This document shows positions 32,292 through 40,506 of a stretch of DNA of 64,000 nucleotides, in pieces. Positions within the stretch are counted from its first letter, which is position 1, and the number at the start of each line of letters is the position of its first letter. The stretch lies in NCBI GenBank assembly GCA_035649575.1, contig DASRJH010000050.1:1-64000 (forward strand). Reading direction: 5' to 3'. The translations under genes and the position numbers were made by a program. The notes under the pieces were generated by a model, which saw only the letters and a list, made by a program, of their open reading frames with translations, was not told the origin of the DNA and ran no database searches. This DNA comes from DASVAL01 sp035649575. Its GTDB lineage: Bacteria; Planctomycetota; UBA1135; UBA2386.

Positions 32292-33761
32292 ATGACGATC
32301 GCGTCGCGGAGAACCATGCTTGCTGCCGCGACCGAAGGGCCGGCCTTTACGCTGCCGGTGTTCCTCGGCATCGCGCTGCTGCTGCGTTTGCCCGCGGTGC
32401 TCTTCGCGCACGGCTTCTTCTTCGTCGACCAGCAGTTCCAGTATGTCGATCCAGCCTGGCACCTCGCGACCGGCCAGGCGTGGCACGTGCCGTGGGAATT
32501 CATCGACGGCTTGCGCAGCTGGGTCTACCCGGGGCTGCTCGCGGGCATCTTCCGGCTTCTGTTGTCGGTCGGCTGCGAAGAGCCGATGCTGTTGATGCAG
32601 GCGGTGCGCGCAGTCCACGCCGTGATCTCGCTGTTGCCCGTCTGGTTGTTCTGGCTGCTCGTGGTGCGTTGGCATCCGATCGCGGCGCCGCGGCTGCCGC
32701 TGCTGCTGTTCGCAATCTCGGGCCTGCTGGTCGTCGTCGGCGTGCAACCTTCGGGGCCGACCCTGGGTGCTATGCTCGCGGTCGCGGCCGTGCTAGCCGC
32801 GCATGGGCCGCGGTGGTTCCCGGCGCTGGGCGGGCTGTGCCTCGGGTTGGCCTTCTGTCTTCGCGTGCAGGAAGCGCTGTTCGGGCCGGCCCTGTTGGCC
32901 GTCTTGCTCTGGCAGCGGCGGCGCCGCGCGGCGGCGTGGTTCGGCGTCGGCTGCTTGCCCGGCATCCTGCTGCAGGGCTTCGTCGACCTCGGCACGAACG
33001 GCTCCTTCCTGGGCAGCGCGTGGGACTACGTGTTCAGCAACATCGGACTCGGCAGCGCGGAGAAGTGGCGGCAGCGGTGGTGGTGGTATTACTTCGCCGC
33101 GGGCGTTGTGCCCGTCTTGGTTCTCGTGCCGCCGTTCCTGCGTTGCGCCTGGCAGCGGCTCCGCGCGGGCGCAGTCGTGCTGCCCGGGGCGGTAGCGGCT
33201 GCGCTGTTGCATCTGGCGGTGCACAGCTGCATCGGGCGCAAGGCGTTGCGTTTCGAAGTCTCGGCACTGATCCTGCTGTTCGCCGTGGTCGCGGTGGGGC
33301 TCGGCACCGCGTCCGCGACGCCCGAGCGCCGTGCGGCGGCCTGGCATCGATGGCTCCTGATCGCCGTGCACACGCTGCTGTTTCTGTGGGTGTCCTTCTG
33401 GTTCCCCAACGCGGGAGCCGTTCGTCTCGCGTTGGCGTTGCGCGCCGAAGCGGGCTTCGCCGACGACGTGCTCGTGGTCGGCGGCGACGCGACGTCGCTC
33501 GGCGGCTTCTACTACCTGCGCCAGGACGCGGATCGAGTGACCGGCGTCTCGCGCGATCAGCTGGCCGCGCATCTGCTGACGCGCATCATCTATCACGGGC
33601 GCCTGCGGGTGCCGCCGGTCGCGGGCGGCTTCGTGGTCGCCGTGCGCGAACCGCTGCCCGAACCAGCCGCGAGCTTCCTCCGCTTGGATCTCATCGGGTA
33701 CTTCGCGGGCTACTGGGATCTCAGTGCCGGTGAACGACGCTTCCTCTACCGCTGGCGCTGA
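32292..33761 (+). CDS. GT22-like (Alg9/PIG-B type) membrane mannosyltransferase
   Basis: 489 residues with about ten hydrophobic helices. Near the N-terminus, FFFVDQQFQYVDPAWHLATG is followed by WEFIDGLRSWVYPGLLAG. This closely follows the first luminal loop of GT22 enzymes (an acidic residue, then Q-x-x-E/D-P-A-W, then W-E-F/Y, then R-S-x-x-Y-P). Those enzymes transfer mannose from a polyprenyl-phosphate donor on the outer face of a membrane. VQPSGPTLGAML and ALGGLCLGLAFCLRVQEALF are typical later segments. The usual HPDE acid is replaced by VDQQ, so the catalytic Asp would be the one in VDQQ. No polyprenyl-phosphate mannose synthase gene is next to it. It may act on a glycoprotein or glycolipid; the acceptor is unknown. 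Confidence 0.75.
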   Translation: MTIASRRTMLAAATEGPAFTLPVFLGIALLLRLPAVLFAHGFFFVDQQFQYVDPAWHLATGQAWHVPWEFIDGLRSWVYPGLLAGIFRLLLSVGCEEPMLLMQAVRAVHAVISLLPVWLFWLLVVRWHPIAAPRLPLLLFAISGLLVVVGVQPSGPTLGAMLAVAAVLAAHGPRWFPALGGLCLGLAFCLRVQEALFGPALLAVLLWQRRRRAAAWFGVGCLPGILLQGFVDLGTNGSFLGSAWDYVFSNIGLGSAEKWRQRWWWYYFAAGVVPVLVLVPPFLRCAWQRLRAGAVVLPGAVAAALLHLAVHSCIGRKALRFEVSALILLFAVVAVGLGTASATPERRAAAWHRWLLIAVHTLLFLWVSFWFPNAGAVRLALALRAEAGFADDVLVVGGDATSLGGFYYLRQDADRVTGVSRDQLAAHLLTRIIYHGRLRVPPVAGGFVVAVREPLPEPAASFLRLDLIGYFAGYWDLSAGERRFLYRWR

Positions 33762-33784
33762 CGCGGCGCCGCGTTACGCGGCGA

Positions 33785-34846
33785 TCACTTGCCCGCTTCT
33801 TTCGGTGCTTCCTTCGGCGCTTCCTTGTCGGCCTTCGGCGCGGGCTTCGGCATGGCCGCTTCGGCAGTCGTGCGCTTGCACTTCAGCGTCGTCTTGACGC
33901 TCATGGACATCTCGCCGCCCATGGGGCCGGGCATGTCGACGTCCATCGTAGTGGTGTTGCTCGATTCGATGACGAAGCCGTCCTGCCGCGACACCCGCTG
34001 TGTGCCGCTGATCTTGCCGTTCTTCACCTTCATGTTCTTCATCATCTCGCGCATCGCGGCCTCGCGTTCGTCGGCTTCTCCTGCCGCCTTCTCCTCGGGC
34101 TTCTGGACAGGGGACAGCCCGACTGTGCCTGTTGCCGTGATCTCGAAGCCGTCGGCGTCGATCTTGGCGAGCGTCAGCTGGAGCTTGGTCTGCATCGTGA
34201 CCCCCATGGCGTCCTCGTCGTCGACCCGGTCCCAGGTCGCGCCCTGGGCGATCGGCTTCTGTGGCAGCGGGCCGAACGCGCTCTCGACGTATTGCTTGAA
34301 TTGACTCTCCGAGCCGCCACCGCGCCGCATGCCGGGGCCCTGGTTCGCGTCCTTGAGCAGTTCGGCCACGCCTTCGAGCGAAGCCACCTTGCCGAAGGCA
34401 TCGACCTTGGCGACGAACGACTTGCCCGCCAACGCGGTCATCGCCTTGGTCATGGCGCCGGGGCTGAAGCCGCCCATCCCACCTGCGTCCTCTTCCTCGC
34501 CCTCCGTCTTCTTGGTCGAGTCGAATTCGATATCGCCCATCATCGGCATCGTCATCGATCCGTGGATGCGGGCGATCTTCACCTCGACGACGAGGTTGCC
34601 CTTGTCGTCGACGTCCTTGACTTCGAGCTGCAGCGTACGGGTGGTCGTGTTGCCCATCTCCATCTGCTGGCCGCCCATGTCCATGGTCTGTTCCTGCTTC
34701 TCCTCGAGCAGCAGCCAGACCGTACTGCCCTTCTTGGCAGCGATCTTGAGATTGTTTTCCGCAGCCTTTTCGTCGGCGCTCTGGCAGACGAGCGGCGTGG
34801 TGAGGCAGAGGAAGGAGAGCAGTCGGAGTCTCGTGAATGGGCTCAT
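33785..34846 (-). CDS. Secreted DUF6263-like protein
   Basis: About 353 residues from ATG 34846 (MSPFTRLRLLSFLCLTTPLV, signal peptide ending CQS); an ATG ten codons upstream is also possible. The body alternates beta-strands with polar loops (STVWLLLEEKQEQTMDMGGQ, TLQLEVKDVDDKGNLVVEVK, ALAGKSFVAKVDAFGKVASL, ATWDRVDDEDAMGVTMQTKL, GFEITATGTVGLS). It matches the DUF6263 pattern in layout. The C-terminus is a Lys/Pro/Glu-rich tail (PKADKEAPKEAPKEAGK), probably disordered. The Met-rich segment DMGGQQMEMG and MTMPMMGD might bind metal, which is speculation. It converges on the GT22-like gene with a 14-bp palindrome in the gap. Function unknown. Confidence 0.75.
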   Translation of the reverse strand: MSPFTRLRLLSFLCLTTPLVCQSADEKAAENNLKIAAKKGSTVWLLLEEKQEQTMDMGGQQMEMGNTTTRTLQLEVKDVDDKGNLVVEVKIARIHGSMTMPMMGDIEFDSTKKTEGEEEDAGGMGGFSPGAMTKAMTALAGKSFVAKVDAFGKVASLEGVAELLKDANQGPGMRRGGGSESQFKQYVESAFGPLPQKPIAQGATWDRVDDEDAMGVTMQTKLQLTLAKIDADGFEITATGTVGLSPVQKPEEKAAGEADEREAAMREMMKNMKVKNGKISGTQRVSRQDGFVIESSNTTTMDVDMPGPMGGEMSMSVKTTLKCKRTTAEAAMPKPAPKADKEAPKEAPKEAGK

Positions 34847-34943
34847 GTTCAGTAGCAACAGGGAGAGTGGCGGCACTGTGGCCGAACAGCCCCGACATTA
34901 CGTCACCGGCCCCGAGGAAAGAACCGCCGGGCGTGAGAACGGG

Positions 34944-35630
34944 TCACGGCTCGAACCGGAACCCGACACCGCGAACGGTGTGCAGGTGCCGCGGTGAGGC
35001 CGAATCCTCCTCGAACAGTTTGCGCAGCCGCAGCACGATGTTGTCGAGCGTGCGCACGGTCCGAGGGGCCGTGCTGCCGAACAGATGCTCGACGACGACC
35101 TTGCGCGTGACCACGGTGTTCGCGTGTCCAGCCAGCAGCTTCAGCAGCTTCGTCTCGGTCGCGGTCAGGGCCACGACCTCGCCGTTCCGGCAGTTGGCCT
35201 GCATGGTGCGGAAGTCCACCCGGTTGCCGCCAAAGGCCAGCACGTCGGTGCCGGGCCCCGGTGCCTTCTGGCGGCGCAACAGGGCATCGACGCGCAGCAG
35301 CAGCTCGCGCAGGTTGAACGGCTTCGTCAGGTAGTCGTCGGCCTGGAGCTCGAGACCTTTGATGCGGTCCTGGTCGGCGCTGCGTGCGCTGAGTACGAGC
35401 ACTGGCGTCGTGTCGCCTCGCGCGCGCAGCTGCCGCAGCACTTCGAAGCCGTCGCAGCCCGGCAGCATCACGTCGAGGATCAGCAGGTCGATGCCGCCGC
35501 GCGCCATGCGATCGAGCGCTCGCGGTCCGGTCAGCACGTGTTCGGCGTGGTAGGACTCGAGTGTCAGGTTGTCGCAGAGCATCTCGCCGAGCGCGCGTTC
35601 GTCTTCCGCGACGAGGATCCAGCGGCTCAT
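34944..35630 (-). CDS. OmpR-family response regulator
   Basis: 228 residues. The receiver domain (1-120) has acidic residues near the start (VAEDERA), the phospho-acceptor Asp53 in LILDVMLPG, and the conserved Lys in DDYLTKPFN. The C-terminal winged-helix DNA-binding domain (about 130-228) has LTATETKLLKLLAGHANTVV and LDNIVLRLRKLFEEDSASPR, ending in the usual IHTVRGVGFRF-type tail (LHTVRGVGFRFEP). The kinase gene directly upstream overlaps it by four bases (ATGA), so the pair is co-translated. The target promoters are unknown; the system is not next to an obvious transporter or enzyme. Confidence 0.95.
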   Translation of the reverse strand: MSRWILVAEDERALGEMLCDNLTLESYHAEHVLTGPRALDRMARGGIDLLILDVMLPGCDGFEVLRQLRARGDTTPVLVLSARSADQDRIKGLELQADDYLTKPFNLRELLLRVDALLRRQKAPGPGTDVLAFGGNRVDFRTMQANCRNGEVVALTATETKLLKLLAGHANTVVTRKVVVEHLFGSTAPRTVRTLDNIVLRLRKLFEEDSASPRHLHTVRGVGFRFEP

Positions 35631-36607
35631 GACTGGGCCTTCAGCGGCAGCCGCACGAGGAATTCACTGCCGGCACCGGGTCCGCCGCTCGTCGCGGTGA
35701 CGGAGCCGCCGTGCGCGAGCACGAGCTCGCGCACGAGATGCAGGCCGAGCCCCGTGCCTCCGGTGGCATGGTCGCTGCCGCGCCAGAACGGCAGGAACGC
35801 CTTGCCGAGCTCGTCGGCGTTCATGCCGCGACCGTGGTCGCGCACGACGATGCGTGCCTCCTGGCCGTGTTCGGTCAGCGTGACCTGAACGGCGCTGCCG
35901 GCGGGCGAGTACTTGACCGCGTTGTCGAGCAGGTTGCGCAGCACGAGTTGCAACGCGGCACCGTCGCGAACGGTCGGCAGCTGTGGTGGGATCTCGGCGT
36001 CGAGCGTGATGTTCGCGGCCTGGGCGCGCGGGCGCATCGCCTCGATGGCCGTGCGCACGTCCGCGGCCAGATCGCCCTGCGTCGGGCGCGCGTTCTTCGC
36101 GGTCTGCAATCCCGCGGCGATCAGCACGTTGTCGAGGCCGCGTTCGAGCCGTTCCGCCTCGAGCAATCCCGTGGCCAGGTAGCGGTCGCGCTTCTCGGCC
36201 GGTAGCCGGTTGCCCTTCAAGGACTCGAGCAGCAGCACGAGCGTCGCGAGCGGCGTCTTCAACTCGTGCGTGGCGGCGGCCAGGAAGCGATCCTGTGTGG
36301 CTCGCAGCGTGGCTTCGCGGCGCACCGAGGCGATGTAGAGCAGGCCGAGCCCCAGCAGCACGACGGCGAAGAAGATGCCCTCGCTCGCAAACATGTTGAG
36401 ACGCCGGCGCGCGAGCGCGGGCAGGTCCGCGGCATCGACCGCTCCGAGCGCTTTCGAGGCGCCGTCGATGTCACCAGCGGCTAGACGCGCGCTCGCGGCC
36501 TCCAATTCTCTGCTCGCCGACACCTGGAACGAAGTCCACCAGACGACGAGCGAGAACGTGAGCAGCAGGATGAGGACGAACAGGATCGAGCTGGGCGAAC
36601 GCGGCAC
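35627..36607 (-). CDS. Membrane sensor histidine kinase
   Basis: 326 residues from a GTG at 36607 (MPRSPSSILFVLILLLTFSL). Two membrane helices, at about 7-28 and 73-92, enclose a short extracytoplasmic region of about 45 residues. The DHp domain has phospho-acceptor His114 in ATHELKTPLATLVLL. The ATP-binding domain shows the N-box LRNLLDNAVKYSPAG, the G1 box VRDHGRGM, the F box FLPFWRG and the G2 box GGTGLGLHLVRELVLAHGG. It phosphorylates the response regulator at 34944-35630, to which it is coupled. The very short sensor region suggests it senses membrane state or works with a partner. The start is 18 bp upstream of the end of the next gene on the same strand. Confidence 0.93.
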   Translation of the reverse strand: MPRSPSSILFVLILLLTFSLVVWWTSFQVSASRELEAASARLAAGDIDGASKALGAVDAADLPALARRRLNMFASEGIFFAVVLLGLGLLYIASVRREATLRATQDRFLAAATHELKTPLATLVLLLESLKGNRLPAEKRDRYLATGLLEAERLERGLDNVLIAAGLQTAKNARPTQGDLAADVRTAIEAMRPRAQAANITLDAEIPPQLPTVRDGAALQLVLRNLLDNAVKYSPAGSAVQVTLTEHGQEARIVVRDHGRGMNADELGKAFLPFWRGSDHATGGTGLGLHLVRELVLAHGGSVTATSGGPGAGSEFLVRLPLKAQS

Positions 36608-36625
36608 GAAGGTAGGGATGTGCCC

Positions 36626-37726
36626 TCACAGCGTACGCACGCGCATCGCGTAACCGAAGGCCCTCATCGTGTTCCCGAACGGCGCAGCGGCATCGGTGTC
36701 GTGGGCCACCGAGTAGGTGCCCCGGCCTGGATTCGTGAAGGTGCCGAGGTTCACGGCAACCGCGTTGCCGAGCACGATGCCCCACGGATTGGCCGCGACC
36801 ACGAGGGATCCGAGCTGTTCGTAGAGGATGAAGCCCGAGATGGCCGGGTCGGCAGGCAGCGCGAGCGCCGCGGCCGGGTTGTTCGTCACGGCGCCCGTGC
36901 CATCGGCGAGCAGCAGCGACGTCACGTCGAGACTCGCGAGCAGCGTGCAGTTGGTGCCGGGCAGCAGAAGCGGCAGCGGGGAGCCGTTGCTGAGGCCGTA
37001 GATGGCGATCACGGGCGCGTTGGCGCCGAGGTTCTGGCCGTTCAGGAAGTGCGCGCCTCCCGGTGCGAAGATGCCACTCGCCGTGACGGTCGCCGCCGGT
37101 AGACCCGTTCCGGCACTGCAGCCCTGGCCGTAGGTCGCGGCAGTGCCGTTGCCGATGCCGCCGGTCGTCGCAGCGCCGTCGAGGATCGCGTGCGCGAAGC
37201 CGAACTGCGAGATGTTGTTGCCTTCCATCGTCACGTCGACGACGAACCAGCTCCCCGGGGGCACGACGACCGGGGTGGGCGACGTGAACGGGAAGGTCAG
37301 CGTGCCTCCAGGGCCGCCCCACGGGTGCGGCGAACCGGAGCCCGAGTCGGGCAGGTAGGTCCACGGTCCGTCCACGACCGTGCTCAGCGGTTGCGTGAGG
37401 TTCGCACTGAAGTTGGCGCCAGGCATCGGCACGTCCGTCGTGCCGATGCGGATCTGCAGGTGCGTGATCGTGAACGGGCCCGGCGCGCCGACCTGCGGGA
37501 TCGGACCGTCGTAGCGCAGCTCGATCCGGTCGGCCACGAACGCGGCCGAGCCGACCTCGGTGGCGTCATAGAACATCTGCACGCGCGCGTTGGGCTGCAT
37601 CAAGGGCAGCGTGCTGTAGTTCGGCAGCTCGAGTGTCGGGGCTGCAGTGGCGGGCAGCTCGAGATAGTTCTGGGCGGGCAGGGACGCCACTGCGAGGCAG
37701 AGGCACGCGGGGAGGAGGAGTTTCAT
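36626..37726 (-). CDS. Secreted protein with planctomycete C-terminal module
   Basis: 366 residues from ATG 37726 (MKLLLPACLCLAVASLPAQN), a clear signal peptide; the frame upstream is basic and unconserved. The N-terminal half is a beta-sandwich-like region (RIELRYDGPIPQVGAPGPFT, FPFTSPTPVVVPPGSWFVVD, NISQFGFAHAILDG). The C-terminal half is the module also found at 3-947: YGQGCSAGTGLP, then PVIAIYGLSNGSPLPLLLPG, TNCTLLASLD and ISGFILYEQLGSLVVAANPW followed by GIVLGNA. The cysteine pair, the Pro-Leu strand and the ANPxG loop match. It is extracellular with no enzyme motif; I infer a surface or matrix protein. It is divergent from the cytochrome-like gene at 37854. Confidence 0.85.
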   Translation of the reverse strand: MKLLLPACLCLAVASLPAQNYLELPATAAPTLELPNYSTLPLMQPNARVQMFYDATEVGSAAFVADRIELRYDGPIPQVGAPGPFTITHLQIRIGTTDVPMPGANFSANLTQPLSTVVDGPWTYLPDSGSGSPHPWGGPGGTLTFPFTSPTPVVVPPGSWFVVDVTMEGNNISQFGFAHAILDGAATTGGIGNGTAATYGQGCSAGTGLPAATVTASGIFAPGGAHFLNGQNLGANAPVIAIYGLSNGSPLPLLLPGTNCTLLASLDVTSLLLADGTGAVTNNPAAALALPADPAISGFILYEQLGSLVVAANPWGIVLGNAVAVNLGTFTNPGRGTYSVAHDTDAAAPFGNTMRAFGYAMRVRTL

Positions 37727-37853
37727 GTGGCTAGTAGGCCGCTGTGGCGGCTGGTGGACGAGCAACACTAGGTCCGGCCTCGGGGCCAGTGTCATGCTCG
37801 GGTCATGCCTGCTCGAGTCATCGGCGGCTAGGATCCAAGACGCTGCTCGCGCC

Positions 37854-40151
37854 ATGCGTTCCTTCCTCTCGTCGTCCGTGCTGCTGCTCGCGCTTCTGCC
37901 GCTCTGCGCACAGTCTCTCTGCGCACAGGGGCCCACCCCGCGCGAGACCGACGCGTTCGTGACCGAACATTGCATCACCTGTCACGGCGGCGACACGACG
38001 AAGGGCAAGCTCGACCTGACCAGACCCGCGGCCGATGCCGTGCAGGAGCTGTGGCGCTGGAGCCGCATGCGCGAGCGCGTGCGCACCCGCGAGATGCCTC
38101 CACCGGAGGCCGACGGACCGGCGGACGCCGATCGCGCTGCGTTCGTCGCCGCCCTCGGTGCGCGCCTGGCCCGCGAGGTGCCGGCGCTGCGACGCGATCC
38201 GGGGCGCGTGACCGTGCGACGGCTCAGCCGTGCACAGTGGGAGAACACGGTGCGCGATCTGTTCGGGGTCAGCGTGTCGACCGCGGCGTTCCCGAGCGAC
38301 GACCTCGGCTACGGCTTCGACACGATCGGCGACGCGCTGACGTTCTCGACCCTGCACCTCGAGAAGTATCTGGCCGCTGCGCGCGAGGTGGCGTTGGCCG
38401 TCTTCGACGACGACGACCCCGAGCATCCGACCGTGCGGCGCTTCGAGGCCGAGTCGATGGTGCTCACGAGCGGGTCGGGGGCGCGCATGGATGGAGACAC
38501 CGCCAATCTCTACACGAAGGCAGTGCTCGAGCAGATCGTGCGTCTGCCTCGCGATGGCGTCTACCGCGTGCGCATCATGGCCGGTGCGGACCAGGCCGGC
38601 GACGAGCCCGCGAGGATGGTCGTGCGTCTCGACGGCCGCGACCTCGGCAGCTTCGAAGTCGAGCAGCGCCGGCTCGGCGTCTTCGACCTCACCCCTCCGC
38701 TGCCAGGCGGCGAACGGCGCTTCGGCCTCGCGTTCGTGAACGACTTCTACGATCCGAAGAACGCCGATCGCGCGCGGCGCGATCGCAACCTCTACATCGA
38801 CTGGATCGAGGTCGTTGGGCCCTGCGATGCACGGCCCGAGCCCCCGGCACAACAATGGCTGCACGCGCCGCTGTCCACCGGCGGGAACGACGCGGCGAAG
38901 CTGCGCGCCTTCGTGCGAACGCTGCTCGCGGCGGCGTGGCGCCGGCCCGTGACCGAAGACGAGGTCGAGCGCCTGCATCGACTCGGCGACGGCGTGCTGC
39001 GTTCGGGGTTGCCGATGCGCGCGGCCTCGCGACTCGTGCTGCAGGCGGCGCTGACCTCGCCGAACTTCCTGTTCCGGCTCGAAACGGGCGGCGTCGAAGG
39101 CCGGATCGGCGACGTGGTGCCCTTGTCCGGATCAGCGATCGCCACGCGCCTCTCGTATTTCCTGTGGGCCAGCACACCGGACCAGCGGCTGCTCGAGCTC
39201 GGCGAGAAGGGAGCACTCGCGGACCCTGCCGTGCTGCGGGCCGAGGTGCAGCGGCTGCTCGCCGATCCGCGCGCCGAATCGCTCGCGACCGACTTCGCGG
39301 CGCAATGGCTCGAGCTCAAGAGCCTGCCCGACCGTACGCCGGACCCCGCGCGCTTTCCGGGTTTCGACGACGCGATGCGCCAGTCGCTGCGGCGCGAGAC
39401 GGAGCTGCTGTTCTTCGCGATCCTGCGCGAAGAGCGCGACGTGCGCGACCTGCTCGACTGCGACTTCACGCACGTCGATTCCAGGCTCGCGGCGTTCTAC
39501 GGCATCGACCTGCCGGAGTCGGCGCAGGCGTTCGTGCGCGTGCCGTTGCCCGGCGCGCTGCGCGAACGCGGTGGCGTGCTCGGCCACGGCAGCGTGCTCG
39601 CATTGACGTCCAACCCGACGCGCACCTCGCCCGTGAAGCGCGGCAAGTGGATCCTCGAGAACCTGCTCGGTCAGCCACCGCCACCACCGCCGCCCGGCAA
39701 CGACACGCTCGCCAACGAGGCCGCGATCGACAGCAGCAAGACCTTCCGCCAGCAGCTCGCGCAGCATCGCGAACGCGCAGCATGCGCGGTGTGCCACGTG
39801 CGCATGGACACCTTGGGTCTCGTGCTCGAACGCTACGATCCGATCGGCCGGTATCGCGAGCGCGACGCTGGCGGTGTGATCGACTGCAGCGGCGAGCTGC
39901 CCGCCAACGTGCGCATCGAAGGGCTCTCGGGTTTGAAGCGCGTACTCGCCGCAGACCCCGCGTTCGTGCACACCGTAGCGCGCAAGCTGTTCGTCTACGC
40001 GCTGGGGCGCGATCTGCGGCCGATCGATCGGCTGCGGCTCGACCACCGCGTCGAGGCATTGCTAGCGCGTGGACGTGTCACCGTGCACGACCTCGTGTGG
40101 CTCGTCGTGCAGGACGAGGCGTTCGCGCTTGTCGTCGAGAACGCGCGCTGA
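37854..40151 (+). CDS. Planctomycete cytochrome-like protein (DUF1587-DUF1592-DUF1588-DUF1585)
   Basis: 765 residues from ATG 37854, which begins a signal peptide (MRSFLSSSVLLLALLPLCAQ). An N-terminal cytochrome-c-like site, CITCH at 40-44, is followed by DUF1587 (VTVRRLSRAQWENTVRDLFG). Next comes a carbohydrate-binding-like insert at about 210-330 (RFEAESMVLTSGSG, RIMAGADQAGDEPARMVVRL). DUF1592 (PNFLFRLETGGVE, ATRLSYFLWASTPDQRLLEL), DUF1588 (RGGVLGHGSVLALTSNPTRT) with a second haem-type motif CAVCH at 644-648, and C-terminal DUF1585 (FVHTVARKLFVYALGRDLRP) follow. The usual partner gene for a DUF1552 protein is missing downstream. It is probably periplasmic and redox-active; the substrate is unknown. 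Confidence 0.92.
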   Translation: MRSFLSSSVLLLALLPLCAQSLCAQGPTPRETDAFVTEHCITCHGGDTTKGKLDLTRPAADAVQELWRWSRMRERVRTREMPPPEADGPADADRAAFVAALGARLAREVPALRRDPGRVTVRRLSRAQWENTVRDLFGVSVSTAAFPSDDLGYGFDTIGDALTFSTLHLEKYLAAAREVALAVFDDDDPEHPTVRRFEAESMVLTSGSGARMDGDTANLYTKAVLEQIVRLPRDGVYRVRIMAGADQAGDEPARMVVRLDGRDLGSFEVEQRRLGVFDLTPPLPGGERRFGLAFVNDFYDPKNADRARRDRNLYIDWIEVVGPCDARPEPPAQQWLHAPLSTGGNDAAKLRAFVRTLLAAAWRRPVTEDEVERLHRLGDGVLRSGLPMRAASRLVLQAALTSPNFLFRLETGGVEGRIGDVVPLSGSAIATRLSYFLWASTPDQRLLELGEKGALADPAVLRAEVQRLLADPRAESLATDFAAQWLELKSLPDRTPDPARFPGFDDAMRQSLRRETELLFFAILREERDVRDLLDCDFTHVDSRLAAFYGIDLPESAQAFVRVPLPGALRERGGVLGHGSVLALTSNPTRTSPVKRGKWILENLLGQPPPPPPPGNDTLANEAAIDSSKTFRQQLAQHRERAACAVCHVRMDTLGLVLERYDPIGRYRERDAGGVIDCSGELPANVRIEGLSGLKRVLAADPAFVHTVARKLFVYALGRDLRPIDRLRLDHRVEALLARGRVTVHDLVWLVVQDEAFALVVENAR

Positions 40152-40223
40152 TCCTGCGGATCCTCGGCACCCGACGCGGTCGAGACGTAGCGCGACGACG
40201 GCAGCCTCGCGCATGATGTGCTC

Positions 40224-40502
40224 ATGCGCCGGGTCCGGTTCGTCGTCGTCGGTCGTGTGCAGGGTGTCGGCTTCCGCGCCTGCACGCAGGCGGCGGCGCG
40301 AGAGTTCGGGCTCGTCGGGTTCGTGCAGAATCGCGCGGACGGCGCCGTCGAAGGACAGGCCGAGGGCGACGAACGCGCGGTGGCCGGGTTCGTCGAGTGG
40401 CTGCACCAGGGCTCGCCATATTCGCGCGTCGATCGCGTCGACGTCGAGGACCTCGCCGTCGTCGCGGCCGAGGTGGCGTTCGACGTGCGGCGGCGCGGTT
40501 GA
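40224..40502 (+). CDS. acyP: Acylphosphatase
   Basis: 92 residues from ATG 40224 (MRRVRFVVVGRVQGVGFRAC); a GTG two codons earlier is possible. The catalytic signature GRVQGVGFR is intact, with the Arg that binds phosphate, and the catalytic Asn lies in GFVQNRADGAVEG. The last part, VAGFVEWLHQGSPYSRVDRV, is standard for the family. It hydrolyses the carboxyl-phosphate bond of acyl phosphates in the cytoplasm. It is a stand-alone gene, with its stop only four bases from the convergent gene ending at 40507. Confidence 0.93.
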   Translation: MRRVRFVVVGRVQGVGFRACTQAAAREFGLVGFVQNRADGAVEGQAEGDERAVAGFVEWLHQGSPYSRVDRVDVEDLAVVAAEVAFDVRRRG

Positions 40503-40506
40503 ACGA

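Noticed and set aside
33761..33774. 14-bp perfect palindrome (ACGCGGCGCCGCGT) between convergent genes
   Set aside because: Without a loop or T-run it is weak evidence of a terminator, and such palindromes are expected in GC-rich DNA.
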